Assembly: GCA_026913215.1 (NCBI GenBank) | Contig: JAPTYK010000001.1 | Coordinates: 6,262,001-6,326,000 of the forward strand | Reading direction: 5' to 3' | Length of the DNA stretch: 64,000 nucleotides | Source of the DNA: Streptomyces diastatochromogenes | GTDB lineage: Bacteria; Actinomycetota; Actinomycetes; Streptomycetales; Streptomycetaceae | Shown: positions 45,689-53,901 of the stretch, piece after piece | How the letters are laid out: each line of letters opens with the position of its first letter | How positions within the stretch are numbered: position 1 is the stretch's first letter | The notes under the pieces: generated by a model | What the model was told of the DNA's origin: nothing | Seen by the model: only the letters and a program-made list of their open reading frames with translations | Database searches by the model: none | Made by a program: the position numbers and the translations under genes

Positions 45689-47482
45689 ATGCGTCGCTCC
45701 GCCGCTGGCAAGGTCTCCCTGCTCGCCGTCGCGGCGACGGTGCTCTCCGTGGGCGCCGCCGCGCCACCGGACACCGCCGCGCCACCGGTCAAGGAACCCG
45801 TCGCCGTCGGGTACGGCGGCGCCGTCGCCAGTGTCGACGCCGACGCCTCGGCCGCCGGCATCGAGGTGCTCCGCAAGGGCGGCAACGCGGTCGACGCCGC
45901 CGTCGCCGTCGCGGCCGCCCTCGGCGTCACCGAGCCGTACTCGGCGGGCATCGGAGGCGGCGGCTACTTCGTGTACTACGACGCGAAGAGCCGTACCGTA
46001 CGCACCGTCGACGGACGCGAGACCGCCCCGCGCACCGCCGACGCGGACCTCTTCGTCGAGAACGGCAAGCCCATCCCCTTCGAGGAGGGCCAGACCAGCG
46101 GCCTCGGCGTCGGCACCCCGGCACCCCGCCACCTGGAAGACCGCCCTCGACGCCTGGGGCAGCAAGCGGCTCGCCGCCCTGCTCGAACCCGCCGAGCGGC
46201 TCGCCCGCGAGGGCTTCACCGTGGACCCCACCTTCCGCTCCCAGACCGCCGCCAACGAGGCCCGGTTCCGCGACTTCCCCGCCACCTCCGCGCTCTTCCT
46301 GCCCGGCGGGCAGCTGCCCGTGGTCGGCTCCACCTTCAAGAACCCCGACCTGGCCCGTACGTACGAGAAGCTCGGCCGCGAAGGCGTCGGCGCCCTCTAC
46401 CGGGGGCCGCTCGCCCGGGACATCGTGAACACCGTCCGCACGCCCCCGCTCCGCGAGGGCGCCACCCGGACCGTCCGCCCCGGCGACCTGACGGAAGCCG
46501 ACCTCGCCGCGTACCGCACCGTCTTCCGCACGCCCACGAAGGTCTCGTACCGGGGGCTCGACGTCTACGGCATGGCCCCGTCCTCCTCCGGCGGCACGAG
46601 CGTCGGCGAGGCGCTCAACATCCTGGAGGGCACCGACCTCTCGGCGGCCTCCCAGGCCCAGTACCTGCACCGCTACATCGAGGCCAGCCGCATCGCCTTC
46701 GCCGACCGGGGCCGCTGGGTCGGCGACCCGGCCTTCGAGTCCGTGCCGACGCGCGGCCTGCTCTCCCAGCGGTTCGCCGACTCCCGCGCCTGCCTGATCC
46801 GCGACGACGCCGCCCTCACCAGCCCGCTCGCCCCGGCGACCCGAGCAGCCCGGTGCCGTGCGCGAGCGGCGGCACGGCCGCCCCGACCACGTACGAGGGC
46901 GAGAACACCACCCACCTCACGGTGGCCGACAAGTGGGGCAACATCGTCGCCTACACCCTCACCATCGAGTCCACCGGCGGCAGCGGCATCACCGTGCCCG
47001 GCCGGGGCTTCCTGCTCAACAACGAGCTGACCGACTTCTCCTTCGCCCCGGCGAACCCGGCCGTCCACGACCCGAACCTGCCCGGACCCGGCAAGCGTCC
47101 GCGCTCCTCGATCTCGCCGACGATCGTCCTCGACCAGCACGACCGGCCCGTCCTAGCGCTCGGCTCGCCGGGCGGCGCGACCATCATCACCACGGTCCTC
47201 CAGACCCTGACGGGCGTCCTCGACCGGGGTCTGCCGCTCGTCGACGCGATCGCCGCGCCGCGCGCCAGCCAGCGCAACCAGGCCACCACCGAACTCGAAC
47301 CCGCCCTGTGGAACAGCCCCTTGAGGGCGGAGCTGGAGTCCCTCGGGCACGGCTTCCGGCAGAACCCGGAGATCGGCGCGGCGACCGGTGTGCAGCGGCT
47401 CCCCGACGGCCGCTGGCTGGCGGCCGCGGAGACGGTCCGCAGGGGCGGCGGCTCGGCGATGGTCGTACGGCCCGCTTCCTGA
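45689..47482 (+). CDS. ggt: Gamma-glutamyltransferase, three missing bases
   Basis: ATG 45689, GGAGG seven bases upstream. Signal peptide (KVSLLAVAATVLSVGAAAPP). Large-subunit blocks: GAVASVDADASAAGIEVLRK, GGNAVDAAVAVAAALGVTEP, YSAGIGGGGYFVYYD (substrate region), SSSGGTSVGEALNILEG. The Ntn nucleophile Thr begins TTHLTVADKWGNIVAYTLTI, the processing site of the proenzyme; GSPGGATIITTVLQTLTG follows. Bases are missing near 46121, 46130 and 46838; 598 aa repaired. Extracytoplasmic cleavage or transfer of gamma-glutamyl groups (glutathione-like or ergothioneine-pathway compounds). Confidence 0.92.
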   Translation: MRRSAAGKVSLLAVAATVLSVGAAAPPDTAAPPVKEPVAVGYGGAVASVDADASAAGIEVLRKGGNAVDAAVAVAAALGVTEPYSAGIGGGGYFVYYDAKSRTVRTVDGRETAPRTADADLFVENGKPIPFEEGQTSGLGVGTPAPRHLEDRPRRLGQQAARRPARTRRAARPRGLHRGPHLPLPDRRQRGPVPRLPRHLRALPARRAAARGRLHLQEPRPGPYVREARPRRRRRPLPGAARPGHREHRPHAPAPRGRHPDRPPRRPDGSRPRRVPHRLPHAHEGLVPGARRLRHGPVLLRRHERRRGAQHPGGHRPLGGLPGPVPAPLHRGQPHRLRRPGPLGRRPGLRVRADARPALPAVRRLPRLPDPRRRRPHQPARPGDPSSPVPCASGGTAAPTTYEGENTTHLTVADKWGNIVAYTLTIESTGGSGITVPGRGFLLNNELTDFSFAPANPAVHDPNLPGPGKRPRSSISPTIVLDQHDRPVLALGSPGGATIITTVLQTLTGVLDRGLPLVDAIAAPRASQRNQATTELEPALWNSPLRAELESLGHGFRQNPEIGAATGVQRLPDGRWLAAAETVRRGGGSAMVVRPAS

Positions 47483-47486
47483 CCCG

Positions 47487-48252
47487 CTAGAGCGCCGTCA
47501 GGACGCGCGGGCCGTCGTCCGTGATCGCCACCGTGTGCTCGGCGTGGGACGCGCGCGAGCCGTCGATCGTGCGGATCGTCCAGCCGTCCCGCGCCGTGTA
47601 GTGCTCGTCCGTGCCGCCGCCGATCAGCATCGGCTCGATCGCGAGCACCATCCCGTGCCGCAGCCTCATGCCCCGGTCCGGGCGTCCTCGTTGGGGACGC
47701 CCGGGTCCTCGTGCATGGCGCGGCCGATGCCGTGGCCGCCGAAGCCGTCCGGGATGCCGTACCCGGCGGCCCGGCAGACCCGGCCGATCGCGTGGGCGAT
47801 GTCGCCGATGCGGTTGCCGACGACGGCCGCCGCGATGCCCGCCTCCAGGGCCTCCTCCGCCGCGCCGATGAGCCGGGTGTCCTCCGGGCGGGCCGGGCCG
47901 ACCGTGAAGCTGATCGCGGAATCGCCCGCCCAGCCGCCCAGCACCGCCCCGCAGTCCACGGAGACCAGGTCGCCCGGGGCGAGGCGCGTCCCGTCCGGGA
48001 TGCCGTGCACGATCGCGTCGTTCACGGAGACGCACACCACCGCGGGGAAGGGCACCGGGGCCCACTCCGGGTGGTAGTCGAGGAAGGGCGAGCCGGCGCC
48101 CGCCTCCGCGAGCACCTCGCGCGCGGCGCGGTCGAGCTCGGTGAGCGGGACGCCGGGCGCCGCCTCTCTCGTACGGCCGCCAGGGCGCGGGCCACCACCC
48201 GGCCGGACTCGCGCATGGCCGCCAGGGATTCGTTCGTCTTGATCTCCACCAT
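47487..48252 (-). CDS. map: Methionine aminopeptidase type I, two frame breaks
   Basis: ATG 48252 ([20 protein letters not shown]). Metal and substrate residues: [20 protein letters not shown] (His), [20 protein letters not shown] (two Asp), [17 protein letters not shown] (metal His), [19 protein letters not shown] (Glu), and C-terminal [17 protein letters not shown] (Glu). Frame breaks near 48170 and 47680. 255 aa repaired. It removes N-terminal Met from nascent proteins. Probably a second copy, since the essential map normally lies in the ribosomal/secY cluster (not in this window). Divergent from an XRE regulator across a palindrome. Its 3' end lies 5 bp from ggt. Confidence 0.92.
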
Positions 48253-48259
48253 GACCAAT

Positions 48260-48278
48260 TACTATACCGGTATAAGTA
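48260..48278. promoter_or_regulatory. Palindromic operator between map and the XRE regulator
   Basis: TACTATACCGGTATAAGTA holds a perfect 12-base palindrome TATACCGGTATA (48263-48274) with near-symmetric outer arms TACT/AGTA. It is strikingly A+T rich and sits 8 bases from the map start and 28 from the regulator start, so it can control both. A likely -10 for the regulator, TAGTAT (48293-48298), lies seven bases before ATG 48306. Confidence 0.7.
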
Positions 48279-48305
48279 TGGGAGGCCGGCATTAGTATGG
48301 GGAGC

Positions 48306-48560
48306 ATGGTGCGCACCCCCCTGACCCCCGAAGAGCGCGAACGCGGCGAGCGCCTGGGCCTGCTCCTGCGCGACGCGCGCGGCGAGCGGTCCATGGTCGA
48401 GATCGCCGCGGCCGCCGGTCTCTCCGCCGAGACCCTCCGCAAGATCGAGACCGGCCGGGCCCCGACCCCGGCCTTCTTCACCGTCGCGGCGCTGGCCGGG
48501 GTCCTCGGCCTCTCCATGGACGAGCTCGCGGTGCACTGCGCCCTCGCCGGCGTTCCCTAG
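48306..48560 (+). CDS. XRE-family helix-turn-helix regulator
   Basis: Intact 84 aa from ATG 48306 (ATG 48297 is also in frame). Nearly the whole protein is the Cro/[45 protein letters not shown] and [16 protein letters not shown]. There is no effector domain. The divergent methionine aminopeptidase gene and intervening palindrome suggest that it represses or activates both its own gene and map. Confidence 0.85.
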   Translation: MVRTPLTPEERERGERLGLLLRDARGERSMVEIAAAAGLSAETLRKIETGRAPTPAFFTVAALAGVLGLSMDELAVHCALAGVP

Positions 48561-48624
48561 GCCTCAGGTCTCGGCTTCAGGCCTCGGCCTCAGGCCTCGG
48601 CCTCAGGTCTCGGCCTCAGGTCTC
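48560..48624. repeat. 13-bp tandem repeat, five units
   Basis: Five adjacent copies of GGCCTCAGGTCTC (with C/T variation) run from 48560 to 48624, from the last base of the XRE stop codon. The tract then forms a hairpin: GGTCTCGGC near 48619-48627 can pair with GCCGAGACC at 48646-48654, a possible terminator between the convergent genes. Confidence 0.85.
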
Positions 48625-48641
48625 GGCTTCGGCACCCGGCC

Positions 48642-49299
48642 TCAGGCCGAGACCGCCAGCTGGATCCGGCTGTGGCGCGGGCGCTCGATCTCGTCGACGA
48701 GGGCGAGCGCCAGATCGGCGTGGGAGATGCGGCCCGGACCGTCGATCACCGTGCCCACCGCCGTCCGGTAGCCGCCCGTCCGCTCCGCCTCCGCGTTCAG
48801 GTCCATCCCCGGCACCACCATCAGCCAGTCGAGACCCGGCCCGGCCTCCGCCGTGAGCAGCTCGAACTCGGCCACGTGCCCCTGGGAGAAGGTCCGCCAG
48901 GCCTCGGGGAAGTCGGGCGCGTCCATGATCCGCACCCCGGGGCGGTCTCCAGGGTCGTGGCGATGCCCAGGGTGAGCAGCCGCCCGACCCTGGCCTCCGC
49001 GAGCCCGGCGACCATCGCCTTCGCCGCGGCCGTGAAGAAGTCGACCGAGGGACGTCGAGCCGCGCCGCCGCGTTCACCGCCGCGTCGTGGCCCGCCGCGC
49101 GCGCCGCCACCGAGGCCGCGTCCGTCGCGTCGCCCCGTACGAGCGTGACGCCCGCCCCTTCCAGATCGCGGTGCGCGTCCGGGTCGCGGACCACCGCCGT
49201 CACCCGGTGGCCCCGGGCCACCGCCTCCGCCACGGCCGCCCGGCCGACCCGCCCGCCGGCGCCGAAGACCACGATGTTCTTGCCGCTGTCGTTGTCCAT
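48642..49299 (-). CDS. NAD(P)-binding NmrA-like protein, two frame breaks
   Basis: ATG 49299 (MDNDSGKNIVVFGAGGRVGR). The Rossmann motif GAGGRVGRAAV and the second strand VTAVVRDPDAHRDLEGAGVT, LVRGDATDAASVAARAAGHD are those of NmrA/atypical SDR proteins. LLTLGIATTLETA lacks the usual catalytic Tyr-Lys. Ends DLALALVDEIERPRHSRIQL. Bases are missing near 49050 and 48945; 219 aa repaired. Divergent from an HxlR regulator 61 bp away, the standard pairing for redox- or quinone-responsive enzymes. Confidence 0.82.
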
Positions 49300-49331
49300 G
49301 CCCGGACCGTAGAACGGGCACCCCTGGTTAC

Positions 49332-49361
49332 TTCAACGGTACTGGGCTAGCGTCGACGGCA
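49332..49361 (+). promoter_or_regulatory. Promoter and candidate operator of the HxlR gene
   Basis: TAGCGT (49348-49353) lies seven bases before ATG 49361, implying a leaderless message. Just upstream, TACTTCAACGGTA (49329-49341) is a short TAC-N7-GTA inverted repeat in the divergent spacer, where an HxlR dimer could bind. Confidence 0.4.
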
Positions 49362-49750
49362 TGACCGAGCAGCCGTCCCCGCAGCCGCTGAGCCCCTCGC
49401 TCTTCCACGACTGCGACGGCGGCCCCGCCCAGCCCATCCGGGTCGGCGGCAAGTGGACGGCGATGGTGCTGCGCTGCCTGGAGGACGGGACGCCCCGCCG
49501 CTTCTCCGAACTCCGCGTCCCCCTGCACCGGGTCACCCCCAAGGTCCTCACCGAGACCCTCCGCGCCATGGAGCGCGACGGCTTCCTCTCCCGCACGGTC
49601 CACGACGAGAACCCGCCCCGCGTCGAGTACGCCCTCACCGCCCTCGGCCGGTCCCTCCTCGTCCCGCTCGACACGGCCTGCGCCTGGGCGCGCACCCACG
49701 CCCCCGAGATCACCGAGGCCCGCAGCGCGTACGAGGGGGCCGCGTCCTAA
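49361..49750 (+). CDS. HxlR-family transcriptional regulator
   Basis: Intact 129 aa. The winged helix: PIRVGGKWTAMVLRCLEDGT, PRRFSELRVPLHRVTPKVLT, ETLRAMERDGFLSRTVHDEN, PPRVEYALTALGRSLLVPLD. HxlR proteins usually control an adjacent divergent oxidoreductase gene; the NmrA-like gene fills that role. There is no Cys in the N-terminal tail position used by some redox-sensing members except FHDCDGG near residue 14, which could serve. Its TAA stop is part of the next gene's -10 box. Confidence 0.9.
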   Translation: MTEQPSPQPLSPSLFHDCDGGPAQPIRVGGKWTAMVLRCLEDGTPRRFSELRVPLHRVTPKVLTETLRAMERDGFLSRTVHDENPPRVEYALTALGRSLLVPLDTACAWARTHAPEITEARSAYEGAAS

Positions 49751-49760
49751 GCTCCGGGCA
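49748..49760 (+). promoter_or_regulatory. -10 box overlapping the HxlR stop codon
   Basis: TAAGCT (49748-49753) contains the HxlR stop TAA and lies six bases before ATG 49760 of the F420 enzyme gene. Confidence 0.4.
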
Positions 49761-50140
49761 TGATGCCCGAAGAGCTGCGGCACGGCCGCTACGTCAGCCT
49801 GACCACCTTCCGGAAGAACGGCACGGGGGTCGCGACCCCCGTCTGGTACGCGGTGGAGGGTTCCCAGCTGTACGTGTGGACCCGCTCCGACTCCTGGAAG
49901 GTCAAGCGCCTGCGCAACGACCCCCGGGTCGAGGTCGCCGTCTGCGACGTGCGCGGCAACGTCGCCGGGGGCGCCGGGCGGTTCACCGGCACGGGCCGGC
50001 TCGTGGAGGGCGAGGAGCTGGGCCGGATCCGGCGGCTGCTCTCCCGCAAGTACACCTGGCAGTACTGGCTGACCGACGTGCCGGCCATGATCGTCCGGCT
50101 CGGCAAGCGCCCGCACACCGGGATCGTCGTGACGTTCTGA
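49760..50140 (+). CDS. PPOX-class F420-dependent oxidoreductase
   Basis: Intact 126 aa (MMPEELRHGRYVSLTTFRKN). The split-barrel flavin/deazaflavin-binding fold shows GTGVATPVWYAVEGSQLYVW, TRSDSWKVKRLRNDPRVEVA, VCDVRGNVAGGAGRFTGTGR and LLSRKYTWQYWL. These segments and the length match the small F420H2-dependent reductases of actinomycetes. Substrate not known. It is the second F420-type enzyme in the window (the LLM enzyme at 55.3 kb is the other). Confidence 0.87.
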   Translation: MMPEELRHGRYVSLTTFRKNGTGVATPVWYAVEGSQLYVWTRSDSWKVKRLRNDPRVEVAVCDVRGNVAGGAGRFTGTGRLVEGEELGRIRRLLSRKYTWQYWLTDVPAMIVRLGKRPHTGIVVTF

Positions 50141-50228
50141 AAACGGTCCGTAGTCGTCCCGTAACACGACTGCGGTCCAATACCCGCGGACCGGAAGGTT
50201 CCAGTCGACGGCGGGCAGGTGCGAAAGC

Positions 50229-51537
50229 GTGACGGTGTATCAACTCCCGGTGGAAGTCGCCGCGTTCACGGGCTGGCTGGCGGAGCTCGTCGGCCGCGTC
50301 CGGACGGACGGCGGCTGGTACGGAGTCTTCGCCGCACGCGACCCGCAGGGCCTGCGCGCCTGCCTCGACGGGACCGAGATCCCGCCCTGGGACGTCGTCG
50401 CCTCCCTCCTCCAGGACGCCGGGGAGCCCGGCGACGGGCCGTTCGCCGCCCGCGGCCGGGCCCTGTACGCGGCGGCGCGGGCGCCCACGACGGGCGGCCC
50501 GGGGAGCGGAGGCGCTCGCCGGACGCCGGGACCTCATGGAGGGCGAACGCCGGTACGCCGAGACCCGGAGCCGCGAGCTCGCGGCACGGCTCCGCGCGAC
50601 CCCGGACCCGGCACGGGCGGCCCGCCTGGAGCACGACCTCGCCTGGGCCCGCGACGACCACGCCAGGGCCACGGCCCGCGTCGGGGAGCTGACGCAGCGG
50701 CTGGCCCGGCTGGGGCGGAGCCCTCGCGCGCGGCGGACCGCGCGTCCGCTCCCGTGCCGCCCGGGGAGCCGAACCGGTTCGCGGGCCCCGTGGCCCCGCC
50801 GACGCCCCGCCGGTCCGGACGCGGAGGGCGCGGGGCCGCCAGGGCAAGCGGCGGCCCGGGGCGCCCGGTACGCCTGGCTGGAGGAGGGGCCGAGGAGCCG
50901 GTGGCGCCGATGCCCGTCCTTCCGGCCGGGGAGCGGCTCCTCGGGGCGCGCGGTTCGGCGGGGCCGCCGACACCGTCGCCGCGCCCGGGATCCCCGTCGC
51001 GGACCCCGCCGAGGCCGGCCGCGCCGCGCCAACGCGGTCTACGCGCTCCGGCGCCTGCGCGCCCAGGGCCGCAGCGGCGAGGCGCACGTCCTGCTCTGCG
51101 AGGCGCTCGGCGGACCGCCCGCCCGGCTGCCCGCCCTCGCGGCGGAGCTGCACCGGGCCGGGCTCGGCGCCGACTGGTCCACCCTGCTCTGGGAGGCGGC
51201 CTCGCTGCCGCCCGGCCGCTCGCCGCCGTCGCGGGCGCGCTCGCCGACGCGGGCCGGGCGGCCGACTGCGAGCAGCTGCTCCGGCAGGGCGTGGCCCGCC
51301 CGGTCGAGGAGCTCGCCGGGGCGTGCGCCGCGCTGCGCGCCGAGGGCCACCACCGCGAGGCGCACGCCCTGCTCACCGCGTTCGTCCGGGTCCGCACCCC
51401 GAGGACGCCGCCCGGCTCGCGGGCGCGGACCCGCACGGGCTGGTGCCCCGGCTCCTCGCCGCCGCCCGCGCGGTGTCGGCCTCCCGGAGCGCGACCTCCT
51501 CCACGCCCTGCGGGTGGCGGGTCTGACCGGGGCGTGA
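50229..51537 (+). CDS. Conserved hypothetical protein with low-complexity middle, frameshifted
   Basis: GTG 50229 (VTVYQLPVEVAAFTGWLAEL). Domain-like N-terminus (GWYGVFAARDPQGLRACLDG), a coiled-coil segment (GERRYAETRSRELAARLRAT, AARLEHDLAWARDDHARATA), a Pro/Ala/Arg-rich linker (about 50740-50930), then helical repeats: ANAVYALRRLRAQGRSGEAH, ADWSTLLWEAASLPPGRLAA, DAGRAADCEQLLRQGVARPV, CAALRAEGHHREAHALLTAF. Frame breaks near 50495, 50725, 50965, 51020, 51225 and 51400. About 437 aa repaired. Not a family I can name. Confidence 0.5.
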
Positions 51538-51554
51538 GGGAGAAGGGTCCTATC

Positions 51555-51570
51555 CGTACTGGTCAGTACG
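51555..51570. promoter_or_regulatory. Inverted repeat CGTACTG-GT-CAGTACG
   Basis: A perfect 7-bp inverted repeat with two-base centre at 51555-51570, followed by the half-site-like CGGTACGTG. It lies 166 bp upstream of the ureidopropionase gene, after the stop of the hypothetical gene. A possible operator or weak terminator. Confidence 0.4.
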
Positions 51571-51677
51571 TGTCGGTACGTGTCCGACGTGGACCACTCG
51601 GGTATGAAACATGATCGACCCGGCCGCTTCACGGCGGCGGTCTTGCTCCGGGGTGTGACGGGGCTTACGTTCTCCTC

Positions 51678-51702
51678 CTACGCACCGCGTCTACGTGCGT
51701 AG
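51678..51702. promoter_or_regulatory. Perfect palindrome CTACGCAC-N9-GTGCGTAG before the pyrimidine/hydantoin operon
   Basis: CTACGCAC (51678-51685) is mirrored exactly by GTGCGTAG (51695-51702) with nine bases between. It is 33 bp upstream of the first gene's ATG, in the promoter zone of the operon. The size suits a dimeric repressor; no regulator gene is adjacent. Confidence 0.65.
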
Positions 51703-51735
51703 AGGCTCTCTGACGCCGTGCCGAAGGAGCAGCTC

Positions 51736-52578
51736 ATGACCGACGTCGTACGCGCCGCGCTCGTCCAGGCGACCTGGACCGGCGACACCGAATCCATGAT
51801 CGCCAAACACGAGGAGCACGCCCGGGAGGCGGCCCGGCAGGGCGCCCGGGTGATCGGCTTCCAGGAGGTGTTCAACGCCCCCTACTTCTGCCAGGTCCAG
51901 GAGCCCGAGCACTACCGCTGGGCCGAGCCCGTGCCGGACGGCCCGACCGTCCGCCGGATGCGGGACCTCGCCCGCGAGACCGGCATGGTGATCGTCGTCC
52001 CCGTCTTCGAGATCGAGGACTCCGGCTTCTACTACAACACCGCGGCCGTCATCGACGCCGACGGCTCCTACCTCGGCAAGTACCGCAAGCACCACATCCC
52101 GCAGGTCAGAGGCTTCTGGGAGAAGTACTACTTCCGCCCGGGGAACGCCGGCTGGCCGGTCTTCGACACCGCCGTCGGCAAGGTCGGCGTCTACATCTGC
52201 TACGACCGCCACTTCCCGGAGGGCTGGCGCCAACTCGGCCTCAATGGCGCCCAGTTGGTCTACAACCCCTCGGCCACCTCGCGCGGCCTCTCCTCGTACC
52301 TCTGGCAGCTGGAACAGCCCGCCGCCGCCGTCGCCAACGAGTACTTCGTCGCCGCCATCAACCGCGTCGGCGTCGAGGAGTACGGCGACAACGACTTCTA
52401 CGGCACCAGCTACTTCGTCGACCCGCGCGGCCAGTTCGTCGGCGAGGTCGCCTCCGACAAGGCAGAGGAACTCGTCGTCCGCGACCTCGACTTCGGCCTC
52501 ATCGACGAGGTCCGGCAGCAGTGGGCCTTCTACCGGGACCGCCGCCCCGACGCCTACGACGGGCTGGTGAAGCCGTGA
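51736..52578 (+). CDS. Beta-ureidopropionase / N-carbamoyl amidase (nitrilase superfamily)
   Basis: Intact 280 aa from ATG 51736; AAGGAG seven bases upstream. Catalytic triad: Glu44 in GARVIGFQEVFNAPYFC, Lys118 in LGKYRKHHIPQV, Cys155 in VGVYICYDRHFPEGWRQLG. It hydrolyses N-carbamoyl-beta-alanine (or an N-carbamoyl amino acid) to the free amino acid, CO2 and ammonia, the last step of reductive pyrimidine or hydantoin breakdown. The stop overlaps the aminotransferase start (GTGA). First gene of the catabolic operon. Confidence 0.93.
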   Translation: MTDVVRAALVQATWTGDTESMIAKHEEHAREAARQGARVIGFQEVFNAPYFCQVQEPEHYRWAEPVPDGPTVRRMRDLARETGMVIVVPVFEIEDSGFYYNTAAVIDADGSYLGKYRKHHIPQVRGFWEKYYFRPGNAGWPVFDTAVGKVGVYICYDRHFPEGWRQLGLNGAQLVYNPSATSRGLSSYLWQLEQPAAAVANEYFVAAINRVGVEEYGDNDFYGTSYFVDPRGQFVGEVASDKAEELVVRDLDFGLIDEVRQQWAFYRDRRPDAYDGLVKP

Positions 52579-53854
52579 GCGGCCTGTACGACCGGCACAA
52601 GGCCGTCATCCCCGACTGGGTCGCCCTCTACTACCGCGACCCCATCGAGATCACCCACGGCGAGGGCCGCCACGTCTGGGACGCCGAGGGGCGCAAGTAC
52701 CTCGACTTCTTCGGCGGCATCCTCACCACCATGACCGCCCACGCCCTGCCCGAGGTCACCAAGGCCGTCAGCGAGCAGGCCGGGCGGATCATCCACTCCT
52801 CGACGCTCTACCTCAACCGCCCCATGGTGGAGCTCGCCGAGCGCGTCGCCGGCCTCTCCGGCATCCCCGACGCCCGGGTCTTCTTCACCACCTCCGGCAC
52901 CGAGGCCAACGACACGGCCCTCCTCCTCGCCACCGCGTACCGCCGCTCGAACCAGATCCTGGCGATGCGCAACAGCTACCACGGCCGCTCCTTCTCCACC
53001 GTCGGCATCACCGGCAACCGGACCTGGTCGCCGACCGGCCTCTCCCCGCTCCAGACCCTGTACGTGCACGGCGGCGTCCGCACCCGAGGCCCCTACGCCC
53101 AGTACACCGACGAGCGGTTCATCGAGGCCTGCGTCGCCGACCTCGAAGACCTCCTCGGCCACACCCGGGACGTCGCCGCCCTCATCGCCGAACCGATCCA
53201 GGGCGTCGGCGGCTTCACCTCCCCGCCCGACGGGCTCTACGCCGCCTTCCGCCGCGTCCTCGACCGGCACGGCATCCTCTGGATCTCCGACGAGGTGCAG
53301 ACCGGCTGGGGCCGCACCGGCGACCACTTCTGGGGCTGGCAGGCCCACGGCCAGGCCGGGCCGCCCGACATCCTCACCTTCGCCAAGGGCATCGGCAACG
53401 GCATGTCCGTCGGCGGGGTCGTGGCCCGCGCCGAGGTCATGAACTGCCTCGACGCCAGCTCCATCTCCACCTTCGGCGGCTCCCCGATCACCATGGCCGC
53501 CGGCCTCGCCAACCTCTCCCACCTCCTGGAGCACGACCTCCAGGGCAACGCCCGCCGCGTCGGCGGCCTCCTCATCGAGCGGATCCGGGCGCGGCGGCCG
53601 GAGTTCCGGAGGTGCGGGAGGTCCGCGGCCGCGGCCTCATGATCGGCATCGAGCTGACCGAACCCGGCACCGACCGGGCCAACAGGGAGGCGGCCGGCGC
53701 CGTCGTGGAGGCCGCCCGCGAGAACGGCCTGCTCATCGGCAAGGGCGGCGGCCACGACACCAGCACCCTGCGCATCGCACCACCGCTCTCGCTCACCGTC
53801 TCCGAGGCCGAGGAAGGCGCCGCGATCCTCGAACGGGCCCTCCGGTCGCTCTAG
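52575..53854 (+). CDS. Class III aminotransferase (beta-alanine/omega-amino acid type), one frame break
   Basis: GTG 52575 (VSGLYDRHKAVIPDWVALYY). PLP enzyme: TTSGTEANDTALLLATAYRR, NSYHGRSFSTVGITG, LIAEPIQGVGGFTSPPDGLY, ISDEVQTGWGRTGDHFWGWQ (PLP Asp), TFAKGIGNGMSVGGV (Schiff-base Lys). One base is missing near 53598; 426 aa repaired. It would transaminate beta-alanine or 3-aminoisobutyrate formed by the preceding amidase. Members resemble alanine-glyoxylate aminotransferase 2, so glyoxylate or pyruvate may be acceptor. Confidence 0.92.
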
Positions 53855-53901
53855 TCCGGTCCCGGCGTGGTCGGCGGTCGTCGTGAAGGGAATTCTGGGA
53901 A

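Noticed and set aside
48560-48624. CRISPR array
   Set aside because: Units are 13 bp and directly adjacent, without spacers, and there are no cas genes.
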